Assembly (NCBI RefSeq): GCF_003352085.1
Contig: NZ_CP025804.1
Coordinates: 1,178,001 to 1,242,000 of the forward strand
Direction: 5' to 3'
Origin: Sulfitobacter sp. SK012
GTDB taxonomy: Bacteria > Pseudomonadota > Alphaproteobacteria > Rhodobacterales > Rhodobacteraceae
Length of the DNA: 64,000 nucleotides
Every line of letters starts with the position of its first letter. Position 1 is the stretch's first letter. Below the pieces are notes generated by a model that did not search any database, was not told where the DNA came from, and saw only the letters and a program-made list of their open reading frames with translations. Position numbers and translations under genes: made by a program. This document shows, in pieces, positions 25,793 through 35,274 of this stretch.

Positions 25793-26498
25793 TCAGAATG
25801 CCCATATCCTGGTATGCGATGATGAGATCGACCTGCGTGAGATGCTCCAAGAATATCTTGGCAAGCGTGGATACAAGGTCTCTGGAGCCTCTGGTGGCGA
25901 CGAGCTTCGTGACATCCTTTCTGTCACGACAGCGGATGTCATCATCATGGACATCAACATGCCAAAAGAGGACGGCCTTTCCATTCTAAGATCCTTGCGC
26001 CCAGAGAATACAACGCCGGTCATCATGCTGACGGCTGCTGGCGACGTGGTCGACCGTATCATCGGTCTTGAAATGGGGGCGGATGACTACCTCGGCAAAC
26101 CCGTGGACTTACGAGAGCTCGAAGCTCGGATAAAAGCGATACTGCGACGTGAATCCATAAGTGGATCAGCACAGGCGGAAAAATCTGACGGGAACCGCGC
26201 TCTGTTTGGGGATTTTGTATTAGATAAAGACGCAGCAAAGCTGCTTGCGGCCGATGGCTCCGAAGTCCAGCTGACGGCAATGGAATACAGCCTGCTCAAA
26301 GTTTTTTCCGAAAACAAAGGGCGTGTCTTGAACAGGGATCAACTTTTGGAACAGGCGCATGACCGGTCCTGGGATCCGTTCGACCGCAGCATCGACATCA
26401 GAATCTCTCGTTTGCGCCGCAAGCTTGAGGCCATTCCTGGAAAACCGGAGATCATCAGAACGGTGCGTGGCATCGGATACCTGTACGATCCCAGTTGA
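25785..26498 (+). CDS. OmpR/PhoB-family response regulator
   Basis: 237 residues: a receiver domain with DDE at 12-14 and phospho-acceptor Asp56 in IIMDINMPKEDG, and a winged-helix output domain (LTAMEYSLLKVFSENKGRV, then RSIDIRISRLRRKLE). It overlaps the kinase gene by 8 nt, so the two are translated together; a phosphorelay from the kinase's own receiver through another protein, or direct transfer, are both possible. OmpR-type proteins bind direct repeats, in keeping with the heptamer array upstream of the kinase. Confidence 0.95.
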   Translation: MDNQNAHILVCDDEIDLREMLQEYLGKRGYKVSGASGGDELRDILSVTTADVIIMDINMPKEDGLSILRSLRPENTTPVIMLTAAGDVVDRIIGLEMGADDYLGKPVDLRELEARIKAILRRESISGSAQAEKSDGNRALFGDFVLDKDAAKLLAADGSEVQLTAMEYSLLKVFSENKGRVLNRDQLLEQAHDRSWDPFDRSIDIRISRLRRKLEAIPGKPEIIRTVRGIGYLYDPS

Positions 26499-26798
26499 GG
26501 CTGCCGCAGAAAGCTGAGCCATGCATCATTGGCCACTTTCAGCAGCGAAGGTTGGTACCGACGAGGGCAAGGAGTGGGCCAAGTTCCAAAAGGTAATGTC
26601 TGTTTGTTGGGCGAAGCTCCAATATTTACCATGCAGGCAATGCCGCCATTCGTTGTGGTTGTTCTAGAGGCCATTCTAAGGGAAAAGGCCGCAAGGTTCC
26701 TCTTTCTTAGGGACATAGATTGGCCTTGCTGTTGGTGATGAACCAAGGTCAGTTAACGGCTAGCTTGCAATGTTGATTAACTTGGGGAGAGCACCGCA
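26499..26798. other. Intergenic region before the MscS channel gene
   Basis: 300 nt with no gene I can support. Short open frames exist on both strands but lack ribosome sites and family resemblance. The last 20 nt carry GGGGAGA, the ribosome site of the channel gene. I see no clear terminator hairpin after the OmpR gene. Confidence 0.4.
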
Positions 26799-29063
26799 GT
26801 GCATTTCGTTAAAATACTGGTACTCACCTTCCTCTTGGCGCTCCCTGCTCTTTCGCCTGCAGATGCGCAATCGCTGTTTTCCTCGGCTTCTAGCGCCGAC
26901 ACCAAAGTGACGCTTCCTGACCCACTAACCGAGGAAACGGCAAATGCTTTGATCTCGCGGCTTTCTGACAGCGAAGTACGGGCTCTCCTGCTAGATCAAC
27001 TCAACACTCAGGCGGTCGAAGTCGACGATACGGCAACATTGAATGATTTCTTCTTTCACACGACATCAGGTGCCGCCAGCATGGTCGCTTTGTCAGTGCG
27101 CTCCCTTCCGGTATTTATAGAAAAACAACCCCAGGCGTTTGCTACATTTTACGGCAAGATTGGCGGCGATGGGTTACTTAAATTGCTTGGTTATATGGCT
27201 ATTATGTTTGGTGGCGCTGCGATCGCAGAGATGATTTTCCGCCGACTTGTCATGAAATGGCAAATTCAGCGCCCAGCGGATATTAACAACATCACGCTGC
27301 GCGAAATCATTTCCTTCCTGTCCAAACGCTTCGCCCGCGAGATCGTAGCTGTTCTGGTCTTTATCATCGTCGCAATGTCGATTGGCACCGCGATCCTTCC
27401 GCCGTTCTTGGGCGGTGTTGTCGGGCTGATCGGACCATATCTTATTGCATTTCCCCGTATCATGGTTGCTGTGGGACGCTTCCTATTTGCCCCGCAAAAT
27501 CCGATGTTCCGCCTGCTTAATTGTGATGATCGCACTGCCAAAGCGATGGTCGTTAACAATTTTGGCCTCGCGTTCTTGATCGGATTCAGCGCGGTTCTTC
27601 TCCAATTTAACGAATTTCAGGGCGTAACGGATGTTGAGACGCGCATCGGATTTTGGCTCAACCTTGCTGTACACCTCTATCTGGCCGCCGTGGTCTGGAA
27701 ATATCGGGCGGGCATTACCTCAATGATGCGGGGTTTTGAGGATGACATCACGCCAACCGAAGAGGGTATGGCGCGTGCCTTTCCTTATTTCGCTATCGTT
27801 GTCAGCCTGGGCATCTGGTGGATCACCCAAATTGTTGTGAGTTATGGGAACTTCGAGTTGCTCAGCAGCGCACCGCATTACAAAACTATGATGTTGCTGC
27901 TTTTTGCCCCGGCGATGGACACTCTAATTCGTGGGCTGGTGCGCCATCTATCCCCCAGCATGACAGGCGAAGGGCCAGTGGCCGAGCGTGCTTATATATC
28001 AGCCAAGCGCTCGTATATCCGCATTGGGCGTGTTGTGGTCTTTGGAATTGTGATCATGGCGATTGCTGGATTTTGGGGTGTGTCTGCGACCAATATTGCC
28101 TCCGCAGGTGTTGGGCCACAACTCGCGTCGAACTTGTTGGAATTTATGGTCATTATGGCAATCGGCTACCTGATCTACGAACTGGTTTCGCTTTATATCA
28201 ATCGCAAATTGGCAGCCGAACAAACCGCCGCAGGGTATATGCCTGACGAGGAAACGGTCGGCGGCGACGGCGGTGGCGCGGGTGGCTCTCGGCTCTCCAC
28301 CGTTTTGCCCCTGATCCTAATGGTCACACAAACAACCATCGTGGTCGTCTTCTTGCTGCTTGGGCTTGGTAACATCGGGGTCGACACGACGCCACTGCTC
28401 GCGGGTGCTGGTATCGCTGGCTTGGCGATTGGTTTTGGTGCGCAAAAATTGGTCACGGACGTCGTGTCGGGCATTTTCTTTTTGGTTGATGACGCCTTCC
28501 GCACCGGTGAATATGTTGAGGTTGAAGGCACGATGGGAACGGTCGAAAAAATCTCCATCCGCTCTATGCAACTGCGTCACCACAAGGGGCCCGTCCATAC
28601 GATCCCTTACGGTGAAATCCCAAAAGTCACCAACTTCTCTCGTGACTGGGTGATCATGAAACTGCGCTTTACCGTTCCGTTTGATACCGATCCGAACATG
28701 GTCAAAAAGATCTTTAAGAAGATCGGTCAAGATATGCTGCTTTTGGAGGAATTCAAAGATGATTTCCTGCAGCCGTTCAAGTCTCAAGGGATGCTTGAGA
28801 TTGATGATGTCGGCATGGTGTTCCGAGGCAAGTTCATGGCCAAACCCGGAACACAATTCACCATGCGCAAGGAAATCTTCAACCGAGTGAGCGCTGCTTT
28901 TGTCGAAAACGGTATTGAATTCGCCCGCCGCGAAGTTCGGGTCGCTCTGCCCTCGATGGATGGCAAGAAGCTAACGGAGGAAGACAAATCAGCAATTGCC
29001 GCCGCTGCCACACAAGCAGCGCAAGATCAGCTGCCTGTGGGTGGGCAAAAGGATGATCGGTAA
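26799..29063 (+). CDS. Large MscS-family mechanosensitive channel
   Basis: A GTG start (ribosome site GGGGAGA, 8 nt away) gives 754 residues with a signal peptide (MHFVKILVLTFLLALPALS). A periplasmic segment and about ten membrane helices precede the conserved MscS core: the pore helix region LLAGAGIAGLAIGFGAQKLV, the beta domain (FRTGEYVEVEGTMGTVEKIS) and HTIPYGEIPKVTNFSRDW, then a cytosolic vestibule. Size and layout match the YbiO/KefA-like long members, which release solutes under hypo-osmotic shock. It appears to be a single-gene unit. A Gly-rich stretch (GGDGGGAGG) marks a linker before the core. Confidence 0.92.
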   Translation: MHFVKILVLTFLLALPALSPADAQSLFSSASSADTKVTLPDPLTEETANALISRLSDSEVRALLLDQLNTQAVEVDDTATLNDFFFHTTSGAASMVALSVRSLPVFIEKQPQAFATFYGKIGGDGLLKLLGYMAIMFGGAAIAEMIFRRLVMKWQIQRPADINNITLREIISFLSKRFAREIVAVLVFIIVAMSIGTAILPPFLGGVVGLIGPYLIAFPRIMVAVGRFLFAPQNPMFRLLNCDDRTAKAMVVNNFGLAFLIGFSAVLLQFNEFQGVTDVETRIGFWLNLAVHLYLAAVVWKYRAGITSMMRGFEDDITPTEEGMARAFPYFAIVVSLGIWWITQIVVSYGNFELLSSAPHYKTMMLLLFAPAMDTLIRGLVRHLSPSMTGEGPVAERAYISAKRSYIRIGRVVVFGIVIMAIAGFWGVSATNIASAGVGPQLASNLLEFMVIMAIGYLIYELVSLYINRKLAAEQTAAGYMPDEETVGGDGGGAGGSRLSTVLPLILMVTQTTIVVVFLLLGLGNIGVDTTPLLAGAGIAGLAIGFGAQKLVTDVVSGIFFLVDDAFRTGEYVEVEGTMGTVEKISIRSMQLRHHKGPVHTIPYGEIPKVTNFSRDWVIMKLRFTVPFDTDPNMVKKIFKKIGQDMLLLEEFKDDFLQPFKSQGMLEIDDVGMVFRGKFMAKPGTQFTMRKEIFNRVSAAFVENGIEFARREVRVALPSMDGKKLTEEDKSAIAAAATQAAQDQLPVGGQKDDR

Positions 29064-29415
29064 TAAGCGCAGTACGAGAATGTGAATGCCGGCCGTTTCA
29101 GGTGACCTTTCCCCGTGTGGCAGCAATTTAGCAAAAAAGAACTTAAAGCTGTCGCTCGTCAGGCCATACCATGCATCAGCCTATACTCTGCGGGTTTTAC
29201 CTCCGTCGAATGATAGGGTGATTACTTTCCAGATGGGCTGACGCGCGAATAACGCCCGTAGATAGCAAGCCGGACTTTGTCGTGGATTGTGGTTCATATC
29301 CATTCCCTCGCTTATGTTGTTCTGAATGAACGGCCCGAATTCCTTTGCAAGATCGACATGCGTTATCTAGGCTTGCTGGCATTGACAAAAGAAAAAGTCT
29401 GGGAGGATCAAATTC
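29064..29415. promoter_or_regulatory. Leader region of the AfuABC-like operon
   Basis: 352 nt between the channel gene and the binding-protein gene, with no supported ORF. It should contain the transport operon promoter. TTGTTCTGAATGAACGG near 29315 has short inverted arms (GTTC/GAAC) and is the only operator-like element I noticed. The ribosome site of the next gene, GGGAGGA, is strong. Confidence 0.4.
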
Positions 29416-30441
29416 ATGTTAAAGATCAATAAAATAGCTGGTGCTTCAGTCCTAGCATTCGTCGCGGCTGCAAATGCTGCTTCGGCAGACAAACTAACGT
29501 TCTACTGCTCTGCGCAAGAGGATTGGTGCCAACTCATGGCAAACGGTTTTCAGGATGCGACCGGCATTGATGTCGCGATGACCAGGAAGTCATCGGGCGA
29601 GACCTTTGCTCAAATCAAAGCTGAAAGCTCAAACCCACGCGGTGACATTTGGTGGGGCGGAACCGGTGACCCGCATCTGCAGGCGGCAGAAGAAGGTCTG
29701 ACGGCCGAGTACGTCTCCCCGATGCGCGATCAGCTGCATCCTTGGGCGATCAGCCAAGCCGAGAGTGCTGGCAACAAGACGATCGGTATTTACTCCGGGG
29801 CATTGGGCTACGGGTATAACACCGAGCTCCTGGCAGCGAACAACCTGCCTGAGCCGTCTTGCTGGGCCGACTTGCTAAAGCCGGAATTCAAAGGTCACGT
29901 CCAAATGGCGAACCCCAATTCTTCGGGCACGGCCTACACTACGCTGGCAACGATGGTTCAGCTTTTTGGTGAGGAAGAAGGCTTCGAATTCATGGCCGGG
30001 CTTCATGCCAACATAAACCAATACACCAAGTCAGGTTCTGCTCCGATCAAAGCGGCGGGCCGTGGGGAAAATACGGTCGGCATCGTGTTTATGCATGATG
30101 CGGTCAAGCAGGCCGTTAGCGGTTTCCCAATCAATGTCGTTGCTCCATGCGAAGGCACAGGATTTGAAATTGGATCAATGTCGATCGTTGAAGGTGCGCG
30201 GAATTTGGAAAGCGCACAGGCATTCTACGACTGGGCATTAAGTCCAGAGGCGCAGAACCTCGCGTTGGAAGTTAACGCGTTTCAAGTGCCGTCTAATATG
30301 AATGCTGAGACATCTGAAAGTGCGCCAGACATGAGTGCGATCAAGTTGATCGACTATGATTTCCGCACATATGGTTCGTCTGACACGCGCCAGCGTCTGT
30401 TAAAAAGATGGGACGATGAGGTGTCAGTACTGCCGCAATAA
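29416..30441 (+). CDS. FbpA/AfuA-type ABC transporter substrate-binding protein
   Basis: 341 residues with a signal peptide cleaved after ANAASA. The fold is that of the ferric-ion/hexose-phosphate binding group (GDIWWGGTGDPHLQAAEEG; GALGYGYNTELL; NPNSSGTAYTTL). Iron-binding FbpA proteins have adjacent Tyr ligands in the second lobe; at that place this protein reads VFMHDAVKQ, a His227-Asp228 pair. AfuA, which binds hexose phosphates, has, as I recall, a His-Asp pair in its site. With a phosphatase and a Na/Pi transporter nearby, an organophosphate such as a sugar phosphate is a better guess than iron. It is co-transcribed with its permease 2 nt downstream. Confidence 0.85.
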   Translation: MLKINKIAGASVLAFVAAANAASADKLTFYCSAQEDWCQLMANGFQDATGIDVAMTRKSSGETFAQIKAESSNPRGDIWWGGTGDPHLQAAEEGLTAEYVSPMRDQLHPWAISQAESAGNKTIGIYSGALGYGYNTELLAANNLPEPSCWADLLKPEFKGHVQMANPNSSGTAYTTLATMVQLFGEEEGFEFMAGLHANINQYTKSGSAPIKAAGRGENTVGIVFMHDAVKQAVSGFPINVVAPCEGTGFEIGSMSIVEGARNLESAQAFYDWALSPEAQNLALEVNAFQVPSNMNAETSESAPDMSAIKLIDYDFRTYGSSDTRQRLLKRWDDEVSVLPQ

Positions 30442-30443
30442 AA

Positions 30444-32657
30444 ATGCGTCAGGCAACATTTGATAAAGCGGCCAACCCGGTTTTGACCTTTTGGATCATT
30501 GCCGGGTTGGTCGGATTTTTTGTTCTCCCTTGGTATGGGATCGAGGATTTTTTCCGCTTTGAGTGGTTTCTTGACGGCTATCCGCTCGATAGCGACTACG
30601 CACCCGGCGGGTTCTTGATCGCACAGGGCGAAAAGCTCTGGTTGGCTCCCCTTGTTCTGCCGTTGCTTGCCCCCATCGCAATCCTGAAAAAACGTAAAAC
30701 AGAGCCAATTTATGCCAAAGTCCTTATCCTTGCTGGGGCGTTTGGATTTGGATGGCTGGTCCTGCAGGGCTTTGCCATTGGTATCCGGGGATGGAACTTT
30801 GGGTGGGCGTCAGCATTGTTTGGCGACCTTGGCGACCGGCAATATGGAATGGGCTATGGAGCGCTGATCTGCGCTTCCGCGTTCCTGTTCGTCTTTACGC
30901 AAGGCATCGCTGCTCGAGGCGCAATCAACGGCGATGTGTTTGTCGTCAGCTCGATTGGCGGCGTCGTGGCGATTGTCACTGCCTTTGTATTCTTCCCGAT
31001 CGCCAAGATGTTGACGGCCGCGTTCATCACGCAGGACGGCGGCTATTCAGTGGCGGTGTTCTTTTCCAAGTTTTTCGATGACAGGCTTTGGGGCATCGGT
31101 TGTCTAACCGGTGGGCGTTGCGGGGTCGCATGGAATTCGCTGTTCCTCGCTGTTTGCGTCGGCTTCATCACAACAGTTCTTGGTCTTGTTTTTGCTTTGG
31201 TTGTGACCAGGTCCGGGTTCCGCTTTAAGCGTGGACTGCGCGCGCTGACTGTCCTCCCCATCATCACGCCGCCATTCGTGATTGGTTTGGCGTTGATATT
31301 GCTGTTTGGCTTGTCAGGCACGGTTACCGTCTGGGTCGCGGATCTTTTTGGGGTGCAGCCAACCCGTTGGCTATATGGGTTGCCGGGTATCTTGATTGCA
31401 CAAACACTCGCTTTCACACCCATCGCATTCCTTGTGCTGATCGGCGTCGTTGAGGGGGTATCTCCTTCGATGGAAGAAGCCGCCCAGACGTTGCGTGCTA
31501 GCAAATGGCAAGTTTTTAAAACGGTCTCTCTGCCGCTGATGCGTCCGGGTTTGGCAAACGCCTTTTTGCTGGGTTTCATCGAAAGCATGGCCGATTTTGG
31601 CAATCCGCTTGTCTTGGGTGGCAACTTTGATGTGCTATCTACGGAAATTTTCTTTGCCATTGTTGGAGCTCAATACGATCAAGGCCAAGCCGCCGTGTTG
31701 GCAATGGTATTACTGTTCTTCACGCTGGGCGCTTTTTATGCACAACGTTTTTGGCTGGGTAACAAAAGTTACACGACGGTTTCGGGCAAGGGCGACAGTG
31801 GCGTACACCCACATATGCCAAATGCGCTTTCTATCCCGGTTTTGCTCATCGCCATGATCTGGGCGGCGTTCACTATCGTCGTTTATCTGATGATCTTTTA
31901 TGGCTCTGTTGTCGAACTTTGGGGCGTCAACAACACGTTGACCTTCAAACATTATGTCACCGCATTTTCCTTGCGGTTCGACGAGGAGGGCATCCGCTGG
32001 ACCGGTGCCGCATGGGATAGTTTCTGGACGACGCTCAAAATCGCGGCGATCGCGGCACCTTTGACGGCAGTTGTCGGTCTGGTCACGGCCTACCTGCTGA
32101 CGCGTCAGACATTTGCGGGCAAGAATGCGTTTGAATTTGGCACCATGCTATCGTTTGCTATTCCGGGCACGGTCATTGGTGTCAGCTATATCTTGGCGTT
32201 CAACGTCCCGCCGATTGAGATTACAGGCACCGGTATCATCCTTGTCGTGAGTTTCATCTTCCGCAACATGCCGGTTGGCGTGCGGGCCGGTATTGCCAGC
32301 ATGTCGCAGCTGGATAAATCGTTAGATGAAAGCTCGCTGACGCTTGGCGCGAACTCGTGGCAGACCTTCCGCCGGATTATCTTGCCTCTGTTGCGCCCTG
32401 CCATTCTTGCGGCGTTGGTCTATAGTTTTGTGCGGGCCATGACCGCGATTTCCGCCGTGATTTTCCTAGTTTCAGCCGAATATAATATGGCGACCAGTTA
32501 CATCATTGGGCGGGTTGAGAATAACGACTACGGCCTCGCTATCGCCTATTCCACCACGCTGATTTTTGTCATGCTATTGGTTGTATTGACGATGCAACTG
32601 GTCGTGGGTCGAACAAAGGTTGGGCGGCGGATGTCCCAATCGCGCACCAATGTTTAG
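30444..32657 (+). CDS. Fused two-domain ABC permease (AfuB/FbpB type)
   Basis: 737 residues holding two permease units in one chain. Each has the cytoplasmic coupling (EAA) loop: MEEAAQTLRASKWQVFKTVS in the first half and LDESSLTLGANSWQTFRRII in the second. Before the first unit are four extra hydrophobic segments (residues 10-190), making the protein longer than typical FbpB. It forms the whole membrane channel with the downstream ATPase. It begins 2 nt after the binding-protein stop. Confidence 0.93.
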   Translation: MRQATFDKAANPVLTFWIIAGLVGFFVLPWYGIEDFFRFEWFLDGYPLDSDYAPGGFLIAQGEKLWLAPLVLPLLAPIAILKKRKTEPIYAKVLILAGAFGFGWLVLQGFAIGIRGWNFGWASALFGDLGDRQYGMGYGALICASAFLFVFTQGIAARGAINGDVFVVSSIGGVVAIVTAFVFFPIAKMLTAAFITQDGGYSVAVFFSKFFDDRLWGIGCLTGGRCGVAWNSLFLAVCVGFITTVLGLVFALVVTRSGFRFKRGLRALTVLPIITPPFVIGLALILLFGLSGTVTVWVADLFGVQPTRWLYGLPGILIAQTLAFTPIAFLVLIGVVEGVSPSMEEAAQTLRASKWQVFKTVSLPLMRPGLANAFLLGFIESMADFGNPLVLGGNFDVLSTEIFFAIVGAQYDQGQAAVLAMVLLFFTLGAFYAQRFWLGNKSYTTVSGKGDSGVHPHMPNALSIPVLLIAMIWAAFTIVVYLMIFYGSVVELWGVNNTLTFKHYVTAFSLRFDEEGIRWTGAAWDSFWTTLKIAAIAAPLTAVVGLVTAYLLTRQTFAGKNAFEFGTMLSFAIPGTVIGVSYILAFNVPPIEITGTGIILVVSFIFRNMPVGVRAGIASMSQLDKSLDESSLTLGANSWQTFRRIILPLLRPAILAALVYSFVRAMTAISAVIFLVSAEYNMATSYIIGRVENNDYGLAIAYSTTLIFVMLLVVLTMQLVVGRTKVGRRMSQSRTNV

Positions 32658-32669
32658 GGAACCAAAGAC

Positions 32670-33734
32670 ATGAGCATCAATGCAAAAGCTGCGCCGGTCA
32701 GTTTCCGTAATGTCACCAAGGTGTACGGAAAGGATGTTGTTGCAGTCGACGACATCAACCTCGAAATCGAGGCTGGCAAGCTGGTTACGTTGCTGGGCCC
32801 CTCCGGGTGCGGCAAGACAACAACCCTACGGATGATTGCCGGGTTAGAGATTGCAACGAAGGGTTCAATTTTTATCGGCGATCAGGATGTTACGCTGCTG
32901 CCGGCGACGGATCGCGATGTATCGATGGTTTTTCAGTCCTACGCACTGTTCCCCCACATGAGCGTAATGGAGAACGTCTCTTACGGATTGGGCTTCTCAG
33001 GCTTTGACAAGTCTGAGACTCGCGACCGCGCTCAACACGGGCTTGATTTAGTGGGGCTCAATGGTTTTGGGGACCGCCTCCCTTCAGAGCTGTCGGGAGG
33101 CCAGCAACAGCGTGTCGCGGTAGCACGTGCACTTGTCTTGGAACCTCAGGTTCTGTTGTTCGACGAACCGTTGTCGAACCTCGATGCGAAGCTGCGCAGG
33201 CAAGTTCGCGAAGATATCCGTGACATTCAACAAAACCTCGGCCTGACAGTTGTATACGTCACCCATGACCAGGAGGAAGCGCTCGCGGTCTCGGATGAGA
33301 TCGTCGTGATGCGCAATGCTTCGATTGCTCAGGTAGGGCACCCACGGGAGCTCTATGATGCTCCGGCTGACCGATTTGTTGCAGACTTTATTGGTGAAGC
33401 AAATATCATCCCGTGCGAGATTACTGATGTTAAGGGCGACGTCGCGCACATCCGTATGGACGATCTTGTTCACCGGTTACCCGCGCGTGGCTTGCTCAAA
33501 GGTCGCGCCAACCTTGCGGTCCGTCCGACGCGTTTTAAACTTGGCGTATCAGAAGGGCTGGTGATGAAAGTGTCCAAAGCCACCTATGTCGGGAGCCGGA
33601 TGGAATACACCTTGGAAGCCAGCTTTGGTCGGGTTTTTGTCGTCAGCGAAGATGTTGATAATCCTCTCGCCGCGGGTGCTGATGTTACTGTTGGTCTGGA
33701 TGCTATCGGCCCGGTTCTTTTGCCTGCAGACTAG
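32670..33734 (+). CDS. ABC transporter ATP-binding protein (AfuC/FbpC type)
   Basis: 354 residues: Walker A GPSGCGKTT, Q-loop in VFQSYALFPHMSV, signature LSGGQQQRVAVARAL, Walker B VLLFDEPLSNLD, and switch histidine in THDQEEALAVS. A C-terminal TOBE-like domain follows (residues 245-354), typical of the iron/sugar-phosphate and maltose-type importers. It energises the fused permease 12 nt upstream. Its stop overlaps that of the convergent phosphatase gene by 4 nt. Confidence 0.95.
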   Translation: MSINAKAAPVSFRNVTKVYGKDVVAVDDINLEIEAGKLVTLLGPSGCGKTTTLRMIAGLEIATKGSIFIGDQDVTLLPATDRDVSMVFQSYALFPHMSVMENVSYGLGFSGFDKSETRDRAQHGLDLVGLNGFGDRLPSELSGGQQQRVAVARALVLEPQVLLFDEPLSNLDAKLRRQVREDIRDIQQNLGLTVVYVTHDQEEALAVSDEIVVMRNASIAQVGHPRELYDAPADRFVADFIGEANIIPCEITDVKGDVAHIRMDDLVHRLPARGLLKGRANLAVRPTRFKLGVSEGLVMKVSKATYVGSRMEYTLEASFGRVFVVSEDVDNPLAAGADVTVGLDAIGPVLLPAD

Positions 33735-34513
33735 TCGTCAAAAACCTCGTCGGCGATACGCACCAATTCGTCGAATATGCCAGCACTTCCTGCGACGACC
33801 CGGCCACCTTGTGCAATCATCTGATCCGCAGATTGCTGCTCAATCCGCCCGCCCGCTTCAGAAATGATCAGTTGTGCAGCTACGCAATCCCACGCGTTCA
33901 TATGTTCCTCAACGTATCCGATTAGACGCCCGGCCGCCGTGTAGGCCAGTGAAAGCGCGCCAGAGGCGTTGCGGTGAAAGACGCCATCTTGCTTCAAAAT
34001 TAGCGAGATCAGCCTGGTCGTGCTCGATTTGCTTGACCGATTGCAATACCCCGTCCCAATACTTCCGCGGTTCATTGCCGTGTCAGCAGGGCAAGTCAGA
34101 GGTTGGTCATTTAAAGTTGCACCGCTCCCCTTAACTGCATGGAATGTCTCATTGTGGACGGGGTCATGGATGACGCCGATTTGGGTTTGATCATCCTTCA
34201 CAACAGCCAGGACAACACACCACACAGGGATTGCATTAACGAAGTTCGTGGTACCATCAATCGGATCAATCACCCAGATATAGCCCGATTTACTGGGCTT
34301 TGATGCATGTTCCTCACCGACGATTCCATCGTTCGGATAGGCTTGTTCGATAAGACTTCGAATGTGTATTTCGACGTTCTGATCTGCTTCGGATACAAAG
34401 TCCTGCAACCCCTTGTCGACCACCTCAAGATCGTTGACGCGCTGAAAATAGTCCAAGGCCATTTTCCCGCCGCTCTTTGCAATCTCGGTCGCTTTTTGGG
34501 ATCTATTGTTCAA
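33731..34513 (-). CDS. Inositol monophosphatase family phosphatase
   Basis: 260 residues. The Mg-binding motifs are all present: GEEH, WVIDPIDGTTNFVNAIPVW and AWDCVAAQLIISEAGGRI. The start is a TTG at 34513 with GAGGACAGTAAA before it; the first in-frame ATG (34462) would remove a conserved helix. Family members remove phosphate from myo-inositol-1-phosphate, other sugar phosphates or nucleotides. Encoded tail-to-tail with a probable organophosphate importer, it could dephosphorylate the imported compound in the cytoplasm, giving carbon and phosphate. Confidence 0.93.
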   Translation of the reverse strand: MNNRSQKATEIAKSGGKMALDYFQRVNDLEVVDKGLQDFVSEADQNVEIHIRSLIEQAYPNDGIVGEEHASKPSKSGYIWVIDPIDGTTNFVNAIPVWCVVLAVVKDDQTQIGVIHDPVHNETFHAVKGSGATLNDQPLTCPADTAMNRGSIGTGYCNRSSKSSTTRLISLILKQDGVFHRNASGALSLAYTAAGRLIGYVEEHMNAWDCVAAQLIISEAGGRIEQQSADQMIAQGGRVVAGSAGIFDELVRIADEVFDD

Positions 34514-35184
34514 TTTACTGTCCTCATTTTCAAGTTTTGAGACCGGTCAGGATCTTCGATATGCCGACGCGTTTTTCGTAAATCCCAGTCCAACTTGGGT
34601 TTGATTCAAAGTTACGCATCTTACCCTCTACGGGCAATGTTTCGCTTTCCATTGATGCAGCATTTACCAAACAGTGGTGCCTATCATCTTTTCGGGCGCA
34701 ACCACTGAGATCAGAGAAGCCAGCCCCAATTACGAAAACTTCTTAGCGATGGTGTTGCAACGGCGTCGAAGTGGAGCGTTTTGCGATCAACTTAAATTTC
34801 GTCGCATTCGGCAATCTTCCGGTTGCATCAATCGCAAGTCTGGCGGCTGAGGCTGATGTGAGCGAATTAACACTATGGCGGTTGTTGTCATTGGTAATTG
34901 CGCATCCGAGGATGCCAAATGTAGCCCACGCATTTAGCTCGGAGGCCAACCAAGGTCACATAGTTGCTGCGGTCTTTCGATCAAAGCGCATGATCGCGTA
35001 GGGCTTAACATGGGTGGGGTGAAATACGCCGGCACCCCCACAACAGACTGCAGTCTGCGGATTAGCCCAAAGCCACAGCCATTTCCGACAATGCTTATCT
35101 CGGATCTCAATTGCAGGCGAGCCTAAGGACCAAAACATGCACTCTCAAATGGTGATGTTGGCAAATTGTTTCAAAAATTGACTG
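34514..35184. other. Gene-poor region between phosphatase and DeoR genes
   Basis: About 670 nt in which I can support no gene. Two opposed frames near 34743-35001 lack ribosome sites and any family resemblance, and may be decayed. A perfect 14-bp palindrome (CAGACTGCAGTCTG) at 35044-35057 is the one clear structural element. The minus-strand promoter of the phosphatase should lie at the left end. Confidence 0.4.
35044..35057. repeat. Perfect 14-bp palindrome
   Basis: CAGACTGCAGTCTG equals its own reverse complement. It lies mid-way in the gene-poor stretch, some 220 nt before the DeoR start, and could be an operator or a cruciform-forming site. Nothing else supports a function. Confidence 0.5.
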
Positions 35185-35243
35185 GTTTTGTGTGAGTTTT
35201 GTCTATTGGCCTTGTATATTCCGTCAGGTTTGTGGGAGTTTGT
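35185..35243. promoter_or_regulatory. Two tandem direct-repeat pairs upstream of the DeoR gene
   Basis: GTTTTGT-GTGA-GTTTTGT covers 35185-35202, and a near copy, GTTTGT-GGGA-GTTTGT, covers 35228-35243. Each pair has half-sites 10-11 bp apart, so both halves face the same side of the helix. DeoR-family proteins bind direct or inverted T-rich repeats, so this is a reasonable autoregulatory operator. Confidence 0.5.
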
Positions 35244-35274
35244 GCGTTCTGCGCCATATTTAGGTACCGTCTCC

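Noticed and set aside
26529..26738. 69-codon frame after the OmpR gene
   Set aside because: No ribosome site, no family resemblance and biased composition.
29383..29388. TTGACA as a -35 box for the AfuABC-like operon
   Set aside because: It is too close to the ATG at 29416; a matching -10 box would lie on the ribosome site.
29416..30441. Annotation as a ferric iron binding protein
   Set aside because: The fold matches, but the adjacent tyrosine ligands are replaced by His-Asp and the neighbours concern phosphate, not iron.
34743..35001. Two opposed frames of 68 and 76 codons before the DeoR gene
   Set aside because: Neither has a ribosome site or recognisable similarity; at most decayed sequence.
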